DNA of 64,000 nt from DASXUX01 sp036504595 (GCA_036504595.1 DASXUX010000056.1:1-64000); one strand, 5' to 3'. Numbered from the stretch's first letter, positions 36,191-45,530 are shown. The notes: generated from the letters alone by a model not told the origin. Numbers and translations are program-made.

Positions 36191-39100
36191 ATGCCGCGCT
36201 GCAATTGCTCTTTGAGGTTGCTTGCCTTGGCGAGCGTTTCGCTCACGGTTGCGGCCACCGATGTGACCCTTCCTCTGGAACGCACGGCGTATTTTGCGGG
36301 GGAACGCGTGCCGATTTTTCTGCGCGCGGATGCGGCTGAGGTGACGCTGGATGCCGTAAATGCCGACGGGCCGACGCGGGTCTTTGCCGGCAAGCCGGGC
36401 CTGGTGCTGCTGGACACGACGCGACTGGCGGCGGGCGATTACCGATTGGAACTGCGCGCGGGAGATGCTCCAGCGCCTGTCGCATCCGTGCCGCGCGTGA
36501 CGATTGTCAGTCCGCTTCGGCGCAGCGTGGCGTCGTTGCAGGATGAAGCGGCGCCGCCGTCGCCGCAGTTCGACGGACGCAAGAAATATACGCCGGAAGA
36601 ACGCGCGGAGATCGCCGCCAAGCACTGGGACGGTGTGGCCCAAACGCTGCGCGAGAGCGGGATCGGCGCGGTGTTTTCGCTGGGCAGCGACGACACGGGC
36701 CCGCAGGCGTCGCTCGATACGCTTGCGCGCACCGGCACGATCATGCTCTGCAACCCGGACACACGGCCGACGAGTTTCTTCCCCACGCGCAACGCGCCGG
36801 AGGAACTCGATTCGATGAGCCAGCGGCTGATCCACGCGGCTCAAGCGAACGGACGGTTCCCGAACTTCGGCGGTTTCTGCTATGGCTGGGATACGACGGG
36901 CTACGCGATCGGCGGGCGGCGTGGGCTGATGACGTACTGGGGCTGGGGCGAAAACGAAAAGCCGCTGCGCAGCTATATCGAGCGCATCGACGCGCAGATG
37001 ATCGATATCTTCCGGAAGCGCACGGGCATGGAGCCGGTGAGCGAGGGCGAGTACATCGCGTACATTCTTTCGCTGAAGCGGCCCGAGTTCGGGACGATGA
37101 TCGATTTGCCGACGAAGCAGTGGCTGGAGGAGATCTCCAAGTACGCAAAGCCGATGGCGGACGGCGGCACGGGCAGCCGACAGCAAACAGAGGCTGCCCG
37201 TGGCACAGAAACGCGCGCGCAATTCGAGAAGCGACTGGACGCGTGGTCGGCGTACTTGATGAGCATGTACGGGGAAGTCTATGGCGCCTTCAACGAGAAT
37301 CTGCGCAGCGTTTCGCCGTCGTTCAGGAACACGTCGAGCGTGCAGGTGGATCACTGCGCGGTGCGGTACGGGCAGTATTTTCCGGCGGCATACGCGCCGC
37401 TGGATTTTCAGTACCAGAGCACCTGGAACGATCAGATCGGCGGGCCGGACTATGCGTACCAGTGGCTGCTGACGGCGGGGCTGCTGGAGATGAACCGTGG
37501 CGCGCGGCCAACGTGGTTGAGCAACGCCATCGCGACGGCGCACGGGCGAGCGGCGTATCCAGGGAAATTTACGCGCGTGGCGGCTCACGGGTTGGCGTGG
37601 GGCGTCACCGGGATCGGCTTTGCGTGCGAAGGATTCAGCAATCTGCTGGGCGGGATGAATCGCGAGACGAACTGGGTGAACATGAAGGGCAAGAGCGGCG
37701 CGGCAGATGTGCTGGCCGGGCGGGAGTTCCTGGAGCGCTTCGCGTGCTTGGCGATCAATGGGCGCGGCGATCACGGCGTGGGCATTCTGTTTTCGAAGAG
37801 CCAGTTTCAGCGGCAGCACGTGACGATGGGTTTTGGCGAACCGCATTACAAGATGTTTGTGGCACTGACGCGGCTGGGGACGACGCCACGCTTTGTGACC
37901 GAGGAAGAACTGGCGGCAGATAGGCCCTTGAGCGTCAAAGCGCTGGTCGTGCTGGGGCAGACGTTTCCTGTAAGTGCGGAGGCGATGGCGGGAATTGAGC
38001 ACTTTGTCAAAGGTGGCGGGCAGGTGCTGGTGGACGGCAACACGACGGTTGCTTTTCCGTCGGTACAGAAATTCGAGGCGGATCTGCCGTTCACTCAGCC
38101 GGGGAAGCCATTCAATTGGGCGGCTCCAAACATGGCGGCGGGGGATAATGACACGCTGATGTTCGAGAGATGGTATCGTGCGAATGCGGAGAAGCTTTTT
38201 AATCTGCTATGGACAACCTGTGGTGGGCAACTTCACAATAATTTTGGTGCTACGCTGGCTCAGATTCATGGTGGACAAGATGCGAAATACGTCATCGCGG
38301 TAAACGACTCGCATATCGCCACACAGGCGGACTGGCGCCAACTTCAGGGCGGTGTAATGGTATCCTCGTTCTACGAAGGGGGTGCCTCTCTAGGGATAGG
38401 AGCGCTTTACGATCTCAACGAAGAAAAGTCGCTTGGTGAAAAAGCGCTCGGAGGCTCTCCGTGCGATCTCTCCGCTACTACCGCTCGCATGTATGGAATC
38501 CTGAAAAGACCTGCGAAGAGCATTGAGCTTTCCGCAAAGCAGGTGTTGAACGCCGGCGACGATCTCGTGCTCTCGGTACGCCTCCTCGACAAAGACAAAC
38601 AGACAATCCGCGCGGTAGTTCCGTTCCACATTTCTGTGCTGCGGCCGGATGGAAAAGTCTTCCAGGAGTTCTACAGAGGCACCACGCGCGAGGGAACGCT
38701 GGCGATGAGTATTCCACTTCCCGCAAATGCTCCGGCGGGCGAGTGGAAGCTGACGGTGCGCTGCCAGCTCGATGGGCAGACGGCGACGTTGCCGGTCAAA
38801 GTGTCTGCGGCGAAGGTGGATTTTGCGACGAACTACGAAGACTCCGTTCTCGTGCATGGCGGGTCGGCGATTGAGCCGCTGCTGAAGCGCGGGCAGAAGC
38901 TGGTGGTGCCGATTTTCGATTCGCCGCAGGCGGCGGCGCTGAAAACGGCGGCGGAGAAGATGAAGGCGGTGCTTGAGCCGCTGGGCGTGGAGGTCGAGGT
39001 GCGCTCGGGACCGAACGTTTCGGCTTACGTTCTGGGATATGAGCCCACCGAGGCGGAGAAGACGGAGAACGCGAAGGCCGATCGCGGCGAGAGTTTCGGG

Positions 39101-40258
39101 AAGATCAAACGGAAGACGACGAACCGGAACGACTGGTTTGCGGCGCTGACGGGGTGGCGGTTCGGGCTGCCGGTGGTGCTGCTGGACTTGCGCGGGGTAG
39201 CGCCGGCCTCCGTGCCGGCCGGGAAAGGTGGCGCTACCACGGCCGGCAGGGACGCCGGCGCTACCAATCCGCTGGCCGAAGCGCTGGACGCGGCGGGCAT
39301 GCTTTGGCCAAGGGCGACGAGCGAATTTCCGGGAGCGGGGCGCGCGGTGGTGCATGGGATTCACTGGGCCTTTGCGCCGCGAGTGAATGCGATTGTGATT
39401 CAGGCCTGCGACGAACAAGGCTTGCTCGCCGGAGTCGAAGCTCTGCCCAAGTTGCCGACCGATTTTTTGAGCGGCAGCGTTGCGGCAGTGCGCGAGCAAC
39501 TTTGGCGGGAGCGCGGGGTAGCGCCGGCCTCCGTGCCGGCGGGTGATCAGAACCGCGACCGAGAGGGAGCGGCAGGAGGCCTCACGAGCAACGGGCTTGA
39601 GACGGGCCACGCGCCGCAGCCGTTCCGCATTGACTTCCCCGAGGCCAAGCCGCCGACGGCCGAAGAAGCGAAGGCTCTGGCGCCGAAGCGGCCGGTTCGC
39701 GTAGCGCTCTCGCTGCCGGTGAGCGTCGATGTGAAGAAGGACGTGGTGCCATTCATCTATGCGGATGGAAAACTGATCGAGGCGAGCGCGGTAAGTTTTC
39801 TCGTGCCGGACCTGCGCTTCAGCAACGCGCTGATGGTGGCCGCGGATGTTCAACAAGCCGGAAAGACGAAGATCGTGGTCACGGGCACGTTCCGCTATTC
39901 GGACAAGCTGCCGAAGTCGCAGCCGCAGTGGGAAGACATTTTGAAGTTGTACGATCAGCTTGTTCCGAAAGAACGCCGGCAGATGGAGATTGATGTGCGC
40001 GTTGGCGAGAAGAGCGTCGGCAAACTCATTCCGAGCAAAACCGAGCGGCGTCAGATGCCGCTGGAGATGAAGCCGGGCTTTGGCGACAAGGACGTGAAGA
40101 AAGTCGAGGAGGATGTTGTGGTCGAGCTTTCCGGGGAGGTCGAGTTGCCGGCTGGGCGACAGGAGGTGTTCCTCATCCACCGCAACATTGTTGACGGGTT
40201 GATCGAAGGGCTGGGCGTGGGAATGAACCCGCTTCCGCCCCCGCCGCCGAAAAAATAG
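36191..40258 (+). CDS. Very large secreted glycosidase-like protein with a GATase-like (trimerisation) domain
   Basis: 1355 residues with a signal peptide (about 1-22). After an Ig-like domain (about 25-110), a TIM-barrel-like region runs through about 110-560 (HWDGVAQTLRESGIGAVFSLG, FGGFCYGWDTTGYA, AHGLAWGVTGIGFACEG). A beta-galactosidase-trimerisation/GATase-like domain follows near 570-640 (VKALVVLGQTFPVSAEAMAGIEHFVKGGGQVLVDG). The C-terminal half is a set of beta and alpha/beta modules. Two palindromic repeats are translated in frame near residues 1002-1025 (GVAPASVPAG ... AGRDAGAT) and 1109-1128 (GVAPASVPAGDQNRDREGA). ATG 36191 gives the signal peptide; the open frame upstream is a heptamer repeat. 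Clan GH-A resemblance is likely; the family is unassigned. Confidence 0.65.
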   Translation: MPRCNCSLRLLALASVSLTVAATDVTLPLERTAYFAGERVPIFLRADAAEVTLDAVNADGPTRVFAGKPGLVLLDTTRLAAGDYRLELRAGDAPAPVASVPRVTIVSPLRRSVASLQDEAAPPSPQFDGRKKYTPEERAEIAAKHWDGVAQTLRESGIGAVFSLGSDDTGPQASLDTLARTGTIMLCNPDTRPTSFFPTRNAPEELDSMSQRLIHAAQANGRFPNFGGFCYGWDTTGYAIGGRRGLMTYWGWGENEKPLRSYIERIDAQMIDIFRKRTGMEPVSEGEYIAYILSLKRPEFGTMIDLPTKQWLEEISKYAKPMADGGTGSRQQTEAARGTETRAQFEKRLDAWSAYLMSMYGEVYGAFNENLRSVSPSFRNTSSVQVDHCAVRYGQYFPAAYAPLDFQYQSTWNDQIGGPDYAYQWLLTAGLLEMNRGARPTWLSNAIATAHGRAAYPGKFTRVAAHGLAWGVTGIGFACEGFSNLLGGMNRETNWVNMKGKSGAADVLAGREFLERFACLAINGRGDHGVGILFSKSQFQRQHVTMGFGEPHYKMFVALTRLGTTPRFVTEEELAADRPLSVKALVVLGQTFPVSAEAMAGIEHFVKGGGQVLVDGNTTVAFPSVQKFEADLPFTQPGKPFNWAAPNMAAGDNDTLMFERWYRANAEKLFNLLWTTCGGQLHNNFGATLAQIHGGQDAKYVIAVNDSHIATQADWRQLQGGVMVSSFYEGGASLGIGALYDLNEEKSLGEKALGGSPCDLSATTARMYGILKRPAKSIELSAKQVLNAGDDLVLSVRLLDKDKQTIRAVVPFHISVLRPDGKVFQEFYRGTTREGTLAMSIPLPANAPAGEWKLTVRCQLDGQTATLPVKVSAAKVDFATNYEDSVLVHGGSAIEPLLKRGQKLVVPIFDSPQAAALKTAAEKMKAVLEPLGVEVEVRSGPNVSAYVLGYEPTEAEKTENAKADRGESFGKIKRKTTNRNDWFAALTGWRFGLPVVLLDLRGVAPASVPAGKGGATTAGRDAGATNPLAEALDAAGMLWPRATSEFPGAGRAVVHGIHWAFAPRVNAIVIQACDEQGLLAGVEALPKLPTDFLSGSVAAVREQLWRERGVAPASVPAGDQNRDREGAAGGLTSNGLETGHAPQPFRIDFPEAKPPTAEEAKALAPKRPVRVALSLPVSVDVKKDVVPFIYADGKLIEASAVSFLVPDLRFSNALMVAADVQQAGKTKIVVTGTFRYSDKLPKSQPQWEDILKLYDQLVPKERRQMEIDVRVGEKSVGKLIPSKTERRQMPLEMKPGFGDKDVKKVEEDVVVELSGEVELPAGRQEVFLIHRNIVDGLIEGLGVGMNPLPPPPPKK
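39194..39266. repeat. Inverted pair of P1 palindromic repeats inside a CDS
   Basis: GGTAGCGCCGGCCTCCGTGCC and its inverse GGCAGGGACGCCGGCGCTACC face each other with a short spacer inside the large glycosidase-like gene. A second P1 unit at 39515-39543 is followed by an AACCGCGACCG-AGGGAGCGG unit (39547-39570) that also occurs at 17082-17104 and 60008-60031. Confidence 0.82.
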
Positions 40259-40259
40259 T

Positions 40260-41603
40260 TCAAGGCTTTCGTTGTTCCGCAGCACCGAGCTTTTCCTTCA
40301 GCCGCTTGTTGGCGTCCACGACGCAGGCGATGAGTTCCGGATTTCGCTCGCGGTCGATGTCGAAGCGCTGCGGGTTCTTCTGGTCCATGGCGCGGTCGGA
40401 TTGGTAGCACCACCAATAGGACAGCGGGACGCCGGCGTCGATGACGGACTCCAGAGTCTTCATCACCCACGGTTTGGCGGCGGCGGTGTCGTCGTAGCTT
40501 TCGAAGTAATCGGGCGTGGCGTCCCAGATTTTCTTGTCCGTCTTCGCGATCGCGTGCAGGCCGAGTTCGCCGATCATCAGCGGCTTGCCCACGCGCGCGG
40601 CGATGGTCACATAACCCTTGTGGTCCAGAAGCGCCTCTTTGCCATCCTCGCCGGCGATGGTGTAGCCGGGCTTGTTGTTCGGATAGGAATGGATGTCGAT
40701 CACGTCAACGGCGGTGCTTTTATAGAGGAGATCGAAACACCTGAACTGATCTTCGAACGTGTCCTTCTTCCAGCCCTGACCCTGATAAAGATGCCACTGG
40801 CATTCGCGCATGTGCGAGCCGCCGCTGTTGACCAGGCGCAGGGGATCGGCGGCTTTGATCCGCTTGGCGACGTCGTCGAAGAAGCCGGCAACGTCCTTCA
40901 GCGTCGGCATACGCTGGCCGTTGTAGACGCGGTTGCGGTCGCCGATGTCGGCGGAAAGCGTGACCTCGTTGGAAATCTCCCACATCAGGACGGCCTTGCG
41001 GTGCTTGTAGCGCGCGACAGTTTCATCGATGTACTGGAAGAGAAGCTTGCGGCCTCGGGCATTCGGATTGGAGAGGAGCTCGCGTTCCTGTTCCTCGCCG
41101 TAGACCCAGCCTTGGCCGGGTTCGAGCTTCGTGTCGGTGAACGTTCCCGCGCCCAGCGACCAGACAACGCGCAGGTCGTGGGCGTCGCAGAGCTCCAGTG
41201 TTTTGTCGAGAGCGGCGTAGAGCTTTTTGCGCTTCTCTTCGTCAGCGTACGCCGCCGGGCCGCTGGGGCCCCACGGCAAAGCGAAAATGCGAATGCTGCG
41301 AAAGCCGAGCTCGTGCAAATTGCGCAACGCTTTGTCCTGAGCCGCGACGGCCGGGTTGGCGGTCTCGAGTGGCTTGCCGGCCGAGAGCTGATCGTAAAGC
41401 TGCCACAGCAGGTCGAACTTGTTGAAGCTGATTTCGGCGAAGGGCTGGCCGCCGAGATAGAACCGGCCGTCCTTGATCGAGAGGACATCATCGCGGGTCA
41501 GCGTTGCGGCGGGCTGGTCCTGCGCGCCAGCCACGGCGCAGAATGTGAGCGCGAGAATAGACAGCAGCTTCCACATCGCCGTCACCTCGCTGCGCCTGCG
41601 CAT
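40260..41603 (-). CDS. Secreted GH5-like (clan GH-A) glycosidase
   Basis: 447 residues. ATG 41603 follows GAAGGAG and gives a signal peptide (about 10-27, WKLLSILALTFCAVAGA). The barrel has the two catalytic glutamates of clan GH-A: acid/base in WEISNE (Glu213) and nucleophile in IGELG (Glu346). Other supporting segments are FRSIRIFALPWG and IDIHSYP. Likely a GH5-type mannanase, glucanase or relative that cuts beta-linked polysaccharides. It is convergent with the large protein at 36191 (1 bp gap). It is divergent from the fucosidase-like gene, with box array B lying between the two starts. Confidence 0.82.
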   Translation of the reverse strand: MRRRSEVTAMWKLLSILALTFCAVAGAQDQPAATLTRDDVLSIKDGRFYLGGQPFAEISFNKFDLLWQLYDQLSAGKPLETANPAVAAQDKALRNLHELGFRSIRIFALPWGPSGPAAYADEEKRKKLYAALDKTLELCDAHDLRVVWSLGAGTFTDTKLEPGQGWVYGEEQERELLSNPNARGRKLLFQYIDETVARYKHRKAVLMWEISNEVTLSADIGDRNRVYNGQRMPTLKDVAGFFDDVAKRIKAADPLRLVNSGGSHMRECQWHLYQGQGWKKDTFEDQFRCFDLLYKSTAVDVIDIHSYPNNKPGYTIAGEDGKEALLDHKGYVTIAARVGKPLMIGELGLHAIAKTDKKIWDATPDYFESYDDTAAAKPWVMKTLESVIDAGVPLSYWWCYQSDRAMDQKNPQRFDIDRERNPELIACVVDANKRLKEKLGAAEQRKP

Positions 41604-41638
41604 GAGTCGCTCCTTCGGTTGCGTTTGCTCAAAAAGTG

Positions 41639-42118
41639 CGTCCAAAAACGCACGATGTACTGCATTTCACCGATCCGCTCCAGCCCTGTTCAGCCCATCG
41701 CCTGTAAAAAATTGCACCTGTGGTGGTGCCACGCTTGTGTTCGCGCCTTGGCGCGGACTCAAGCGTGCCACACGCTTCCTGCTGTCCAAAACTGCACCTG
41801 TGCTCCGCACCGTCGGTCTCTGGCCCGCACTCCGTCTCGTAGTGCGGGCGTCCCTCTGTAAAATAATGCACATGTGGTGATTGCCGGCTTCGATCCTCAA
41901 GCCTCAAGCCTCAAGTCTCAAGTCTCAAGTCTCAAGTCTCAAGTCTCAAGCCTTCTCTTGTCCATAAACGCACGATGTGCAGTCCGTGTACTCTCAACCC
42001 TGAACCCTGAACCCCGCCGTTCTTCAGTTTTCAAAGAGCACCTTCCGCCAAGGCAGAGTATCCAACTCTGCCCCGTATAACTATGACGAAGCAGTCTCAA
42101 AAATACTGCACTGTTTTT
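41639..42118. repeat. Box array B: paralogue of array A, with heptamer repeat and conserved hairpin
   Basis: Boxes start at about 41639, 41703, 41783, 41857 and 41959. Three match array A in order: TGTCCAAAACTGCACCTGTG, TGTAAAATAATGCACATGTG, and GTCCATAAACGCACGATGTG ending in AGTCCG. Between the second and third boxes is a 50-bp palindrome (41728-41775, GTGCCACGC stem). Between the fourth and fifth is a CCTCAAG heptamer run (41893-41953). After the last box come CCTGAAC heptamers (41994-42016), a perfect hairpin at 42052-42072 (GGCAGAGT-ATCCA-ACTCTGCC) and a TTTTTGGATTTATTT segment. Lies between divergent starts at 41603 and 42294. Confidence 0.72.
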
Positions 42119-42293
42119 GGATTTATTTCAGTTAAGCTAAGAAGTCAGCGTACTCTGTCCACGAGTTCACCGAATACACACGGAGACACAGTGAAGCTCA
42201 GCGAATTCCATCAACTCGCGCCGCGCCATGCGCATGCCTCCGGTGTTTATCATAGTGGACGCGATAGAGCAAAAGCGATGAAAAGGAGTGTGT

Positions 42294-44294
42294 ATGAGGA
42301 TACGAGCTTTCGTATGCATTATGGCGACGGTTTTGACCGGGCTGTCTGTCTGTGGTGAGCCGCAAAATCCGCCTCGACTAAAGCGAGCCGACAGTTTCCT
42401 CGGCATGCATTTCGATTTTCACGCCGGGCCGGACTGCAAGGAAGTCGGAAAAAACACAACGCCGGCAATGATCGAAAACATTATCGATCTGGTCCACCCG
42501 GATTACCTGCAGATCGACAGCAAAGGCCACCCCGGCTACACGAGCTATCCGACCAAGGTCGGCAATCCCGTGCCGGGGTTTGTCGGCGATCCGCTGCGCG
42601 TGTGGCGCGATGTGACGGCGCGTCGCGGCGTGTCGCTTTACATGCACTACTCGGGCGTGTGGGATCAGCGCGCCATCGAACTGCATCCGGAATGGGCCGT
42701 AATCGACGGCAACGGAAAGCCGAACACAAAGATCACGTCGCGCTTTGGAGGTTACGCCGACAGGTTGCTCATCCCGCAGTTGCGCGAATTGGCGGGCGAC
42801 TACGGCGTGGACGGCATTTGGACGGACGGCGAGTGCTGGGCCTCCGTGCCGGATTACAGCGAGGCCGCGGCGAAGGCGTTTCGCGACGCGAGCGGCTTTC
42901 AGGAACTGCCGCGCAAGCCGGGCGAGGCGCATTGGTATGAGTTCCTGCAATTCCACCGGCAGGCGTTTCGCGATTATCTGAAGCACTACATCGCGGAAGT
43001 CAAAAAGACGAATCCCAACTTCCAGATTTGCAGCAACTGGGCGTTCACCGATCACATGCCGGAGCCCGTTTGTGTGCCGGTCGATTTTCTTTCGGGAGAT
43101 TACTCGCCCCAGGACAGCGTCAACTCCGCGCGCATCGCGGGCCGTTATCTGATGCGCCAGGGCGTGCCGTGGGATTTGATGGCGTGGAGTTTTACGACCA
43201 AGCCTGACAAGAACCGCACGCAGAAAACCGCTGTGCAGTTGGAGCGCGAAGCGGCCGTGGTTGTAGCCCTCGGCGGCGGGTTCCAGGCGTACTTCAAACA
43301 GAAGCGCGATGGTTCGATCTTCGACGAGCAAATGCCCACGATGGCCGAGACGGCGAAGTTCTGCCGGGCGCGGCAGGCGCTGTGCCACCATTCGCAGGCG
43401 GTGCCGCAGGTTGCGCTGCTGTTCTCTACCGCGGCGCACTACCGCAAGATCAACGGGCTGTTTTCGCGGGACAACTCACGCATCAGTGGCGTGCTGAACG
43501 CTCTTCTGGAAGGCCAGCAGTCGGTCGAAGTTCTCGCCGAACACCACCTGACTGGCCGCATGAGCGAGTATCCGCTCATCGTGGTTCCCGAGTGGGACTT
43601 CCTGGAGCCGGCCTTCAAGACCGAGCTGCTCGCGTACGTTCAAAACGGCGGCAACCTGCTCCTGATCGGCCCGCGCACCGCCGCGTTCTTCCAGACGGAA
43701 CTCGGCGCGACGCTGCAAGGTGAGCCGAAGGCCGGACCCGTTTTCCTGACTCGCGACGGCGCAGTGGCGGAAGCCAAAGGCGAACAGCAAGCCGCGCAGC
43801 TCAGCGCGCAAGCGACTGCCTTCGGGACCATGCAGCAAAGCAAGGACGGCGGGACGCCGCAACCGGCCGCTTCGATCGCGAAGCTTGGCAAAGGCAGCGT
43901 TGCAGCGACTTACTTCACGATGGGGCAGAACTACAGCAGCGCGCCGAGCGAAGGAGTACGAAAATTCTTGAACGATCTTGTGCGACAGCTCTTCGCAAAT
44001 CCGATCGTCGAAGTCTCGGGCACTTCCGATGTGGACGTGTGCGTGATGCGCAAAGATGGAAAGCTGCTGGTGAATCTGATCAACACGTCCGGGCCGCATC
44101 GCACGAAACCCATTCTGGAGGAGATCGCGCCGATCGGGCCGCTGAAAGTCAGCATCCGCCAGGAAAACAAGCCTGCAAAAGTGACGCTGGAGCCTTCCGG
44201 CAAGGCGCTCGACTTTGAGTATCGCGACGGGAAAATTCACCTAACCGTGCCGCAGGTCGCGATCCACGAGATCGTTGTGGTCGAGGCAAAGTAA
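42294..44294 (+). CDS. Secreted glycosidase-like protein (alpha-L-fucosidase/GH42-like) with GATase-like domain
   Basis: 666 residues. ATG 42294 follows AAAAGGAG; signal peptide about 1-21. The N-terminal TIM barrel (about 30-390) has SFLGMHFDFHAGPDC at strand 1 and GVDGIWTDGECWA, where the Asp resembles the nucleophile of GH29/GH151 fucosidases. A beta-galactosidase-trimerisation-like domain follows (about 425-470, YPLIVVPEWDFLEPAFKTELLAYVQNGGNLLLIG), then a C-terminal beta-sandwich. It probably releases a terminal sugar such as fucose or galactose. Family assignment between GH29-, GH151- and GH42-like is not settled. The gene is downstream of box array B. Confidence 0.7.
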   Translation: MRIRAFVCIMATVLTGLSVCGEPQNPPRLKRADSFLGMHFDFHAGPDCKEVGKNTTPAMIENIIDLVHPDYLQIDSKGHPGYTSYPTKVGNPVPGFVGDPLRVWRDVTARRGVSLYMHYSGVWDQRAIELHPEWAVIDGNGKPNTKITSRFGGYADRLLIPQLRELAGDYGVDGIWTDGECWASVPDYSEAAAKAFRDASGFQELPRKPGEAHWYEFLQFHRQAFRDYLKHYIAEVKKTNPNFQICSNWAFTDHMPEPVCVPVDFLSGDYSPQDSVNSARIAGRYLMRQGVPWDLMAWSFTTKPDKNRTQKTAVQLEREAAVVVALGGGFQAYFKQKRDGSIFDEQMPTMAETAKFCRARQALCHHSQAVPQVALLFSTAAHYRKINGLFSRDNSRISGVLNALLEGQQSVEVLAEHHLTGRMSEYPLIVVPEWDFLEPAFKTELLAYVQNGGNLLLIGPRTAAFFQTELGATLQGEPKAGPVFLTRDGAVAEAKGEQQAAQLSAQATAFGTMQQSKDGGTPQPAASIAKLGKGSVAATYFTMGQNYSSAPSEGVRKFLNDLVRQLFANPIVEVSGTSDVDVCVMRKDGKLLVNLINTSGPHRTKPILEEIAPIGPLKVSIRQENKPAKVTLEPSGKALDFEYRDGKIHLTVPQVAIHEIVVVEAK

Positions 44295-44440
44295 GTAGCG
44301 CAATCCTCCCGGATTGCGCGCCGTGGGGCAGGCTGTCTAGCCTGCCTTTCTTGTAGTGCGGGCGTCCCGCGCGCCGCTCCGGTCCCCCTCTCCCCCGCGA
44401 GGACTAGCCCCCGACTTCAGTCGGGGGGCGATTAGGGGGC
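44295..44440. repeat. Mosaic of palindromic repeats with a nested insertion
   Basis: 44295-44321 is a family P3 unit (GCGCAATCC...GGATTGCGC). 44326-44347 is another palindrome (GGCAGGCT, GTCT loop, AGCCTGCC). 44353-44370 repeats GTAGTGCGGGCGTCCC, also seen at 41840. 44380-44440 is a family P2 unit (CCCCCTCTCCCCCGCGAGGA) whose right half is interrupted by a hairpin, AGCCCCCGACT TCA AGTCGGGGGGC (44405-44429). Confidence 0.75.
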
Positions 44441-44444
44441 GCAG

Positions 44445-44939
44445 GCGGGTGGCCCGGCCCAACGGGCCGGGTGCGAGCGAAGCGCAGCACAAGAAGCTCT
44501 TCCAGGAACGCCCGATAGCATTTGACGCGGGTGGCTCGGCCCATCGGGCCGGGTGCGAGCGAAGCGAAGCACAAGAAGCTCTTCCAGGAATGCCCGATAG
44601 CAGTTGACGCGGGTGGCCCGGCCCAACGGGCCGGGTGCGAGCGAAGCGCAGCACAAGAAGCTCTTCCAGGAACGCCCGATAGCATTTGACGCGGGTGGCC
44701 CGGCCCCATCGGGCCGGGTGCGAGCGAAGCGAAGCACAAGAAGCTCTTCCATGAATGCCCGATAGCAGTTGACGCGGGTGGCCCGGCCCCATCGGGCCGG
44801 GTGCGAGCGAAGCGCAGCACAAGAAGCTCTTCCAGGAATGCCCGATAGCATTTGACGCGGGTGGCCCGGCCCATCGGGCCGGGTGCGAGCGAAGCGCAGC
44901 ACAAGAAGCTCTTCCATGAATGCCCGATAGCGTTTGACG
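44445..44939. repeat. Six-unit tandem REP array (82-83 bp units)
   Basis: Units begin at 44445, 44527, 44609, 44691, 44774 and 44857 and are almost identical. Each has a strong hairpin (CCCGGCCCATCGGGCCGGG type), then GCGAGCGAAGCG, CACAAGAAGCTCTTCCA, GAATGCCCGATAGCA and TTTGACGCG. Alternate units differ in the same places (AACG/ATCG loop, CAGG/CATG, AACG/AATG), a sign of recent duplication in blocks. The array ends 50 bp before the RAYT transposase gene. There are no unique spacers, so it is not a CRISPR. Confidence 0.93.
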
Positions 44940-44989
44940 CCGGTTTTCGTCAACTTGCATCGACTATCGCGCGCGTATACTGCGGCCAT

Positions 44990-45502
44990 ATGACTGCCCG
45001 CCGCGTCCATGCTGAAGGCACGTACACTCATTTCGTCACGTTCTCGTGCTACAAACGGCGCCAATTCCTGGCGCCCGACATCTGCAAGCGGATTGTCATC
45101 GGAACACTTGGAAGCTGCTTGGCAAAGCAGAATGGAATATGCTGTGGCTTCGTGATCATGCCCGACCACGTTCATGCCGCTCTGTGGTTCCCTGATGAAA
45201 ATCAGATCAGCCTGCTGATGAACAAGTGGAAAGAGAACAGTTCGAAGCAGATTGCCGCCGTGTACGCGCGGCAGTTCCCATCGTACTGGTCGAAGATCGA
45301 TCCACACGATCCCATCTGGCAAGCGCGGTACTATGGCTTCAACATCTACAGCTACGGCAAACTGCGGCAAAAAGTCGAGTACATGCACAACAATCCGGTA
45401 CGCTTGAAGCTTGTCCACGACCCGTGCGACTGGCCGTGGAGTTCCGCTCGCTTTCTGCTCCTGGGAAAACCCGTCGGGATTCCGATCTCATGGCCGCCAT
45501 GA
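44990..45502 (+). CDS. REP-associated tyrosine transposase (RAYT, Y1 HUH family)
   Basis: 170 residues. It contains the HUH metal motif in MPDHVHAAL (His60 and His62) and the catalytic tyrosine in YMHNNPV (Tyr131), with YHFVTFSCYKRR-type strand near the start and WPWSSARF at the end; this is the TnpA_REP domain. RAYTs are domesticated single-strand transposases that are thought to spread REP hairpins. The gene is flanked by matching REP repeats: six copies upstream (44445-44939) and a head-to-head pair downstream (45531-45640). It looks intact. The start at ATG 44990 is where family homology begins; the open frame reading in from the REP array is not part of the protein. Confidence 0.93.
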   Translation: MTARRVHAEGTYTHFVTFSCYKRRQFLAPDICKRIVIGTLGSCLAKQNGICCGFVIMPDHVHAALWFPDENQISLLMNKWKENSSKQIAAVYARQFPSYWSKIDPHDPIWQARYYGFNIYSYGKLRQKVEYMHNNPVRLKLVHDPCDWPWSSARFLLLGKPVGIPISWPP

Positions 45503-45530
45503 CGCACTGCTCGTGTTTCGAATGAGCCTT

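Noticed and set aside
35747..38002. A 751-residue minus-strand open frame
   Set aside because: Antisense to two glycosidase-like genes. It has no motifs and is Arg/His/Gln-rich.
38390..40285. A 631-residue minus-strand open frame
   Set aside because: It is antisense to the 1355-residue secreted protein, Arg-rich, with no recognisable domain.
40272..41861. A 529-residue plus-strand open frame
   Set aside because: It is antisense to a gene with both GH5-like catalytic glutamates, which is clearly the coding strand.
42836..42862. A GCCTCCGTGCCGG segment resembling P1 inside the fucosidase-like gene
   Set aside because: Only the core matches. The flanking stem is missing, so it may be chance in GC-rich coding sequence.
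44445..44939. CRISPR-like regular repeat array
   Set aside because: The units are contiguous and repeat over their whole length. There are no unique spacers, no leader and no cas genes.
44432..45418. A minus-strand open frame through the REP array with repeated peptide units
   Set aside because: The repeating peptide simply mirrors the 82-83 bp REP units, and the frame runs antisense through the RAYT gene.
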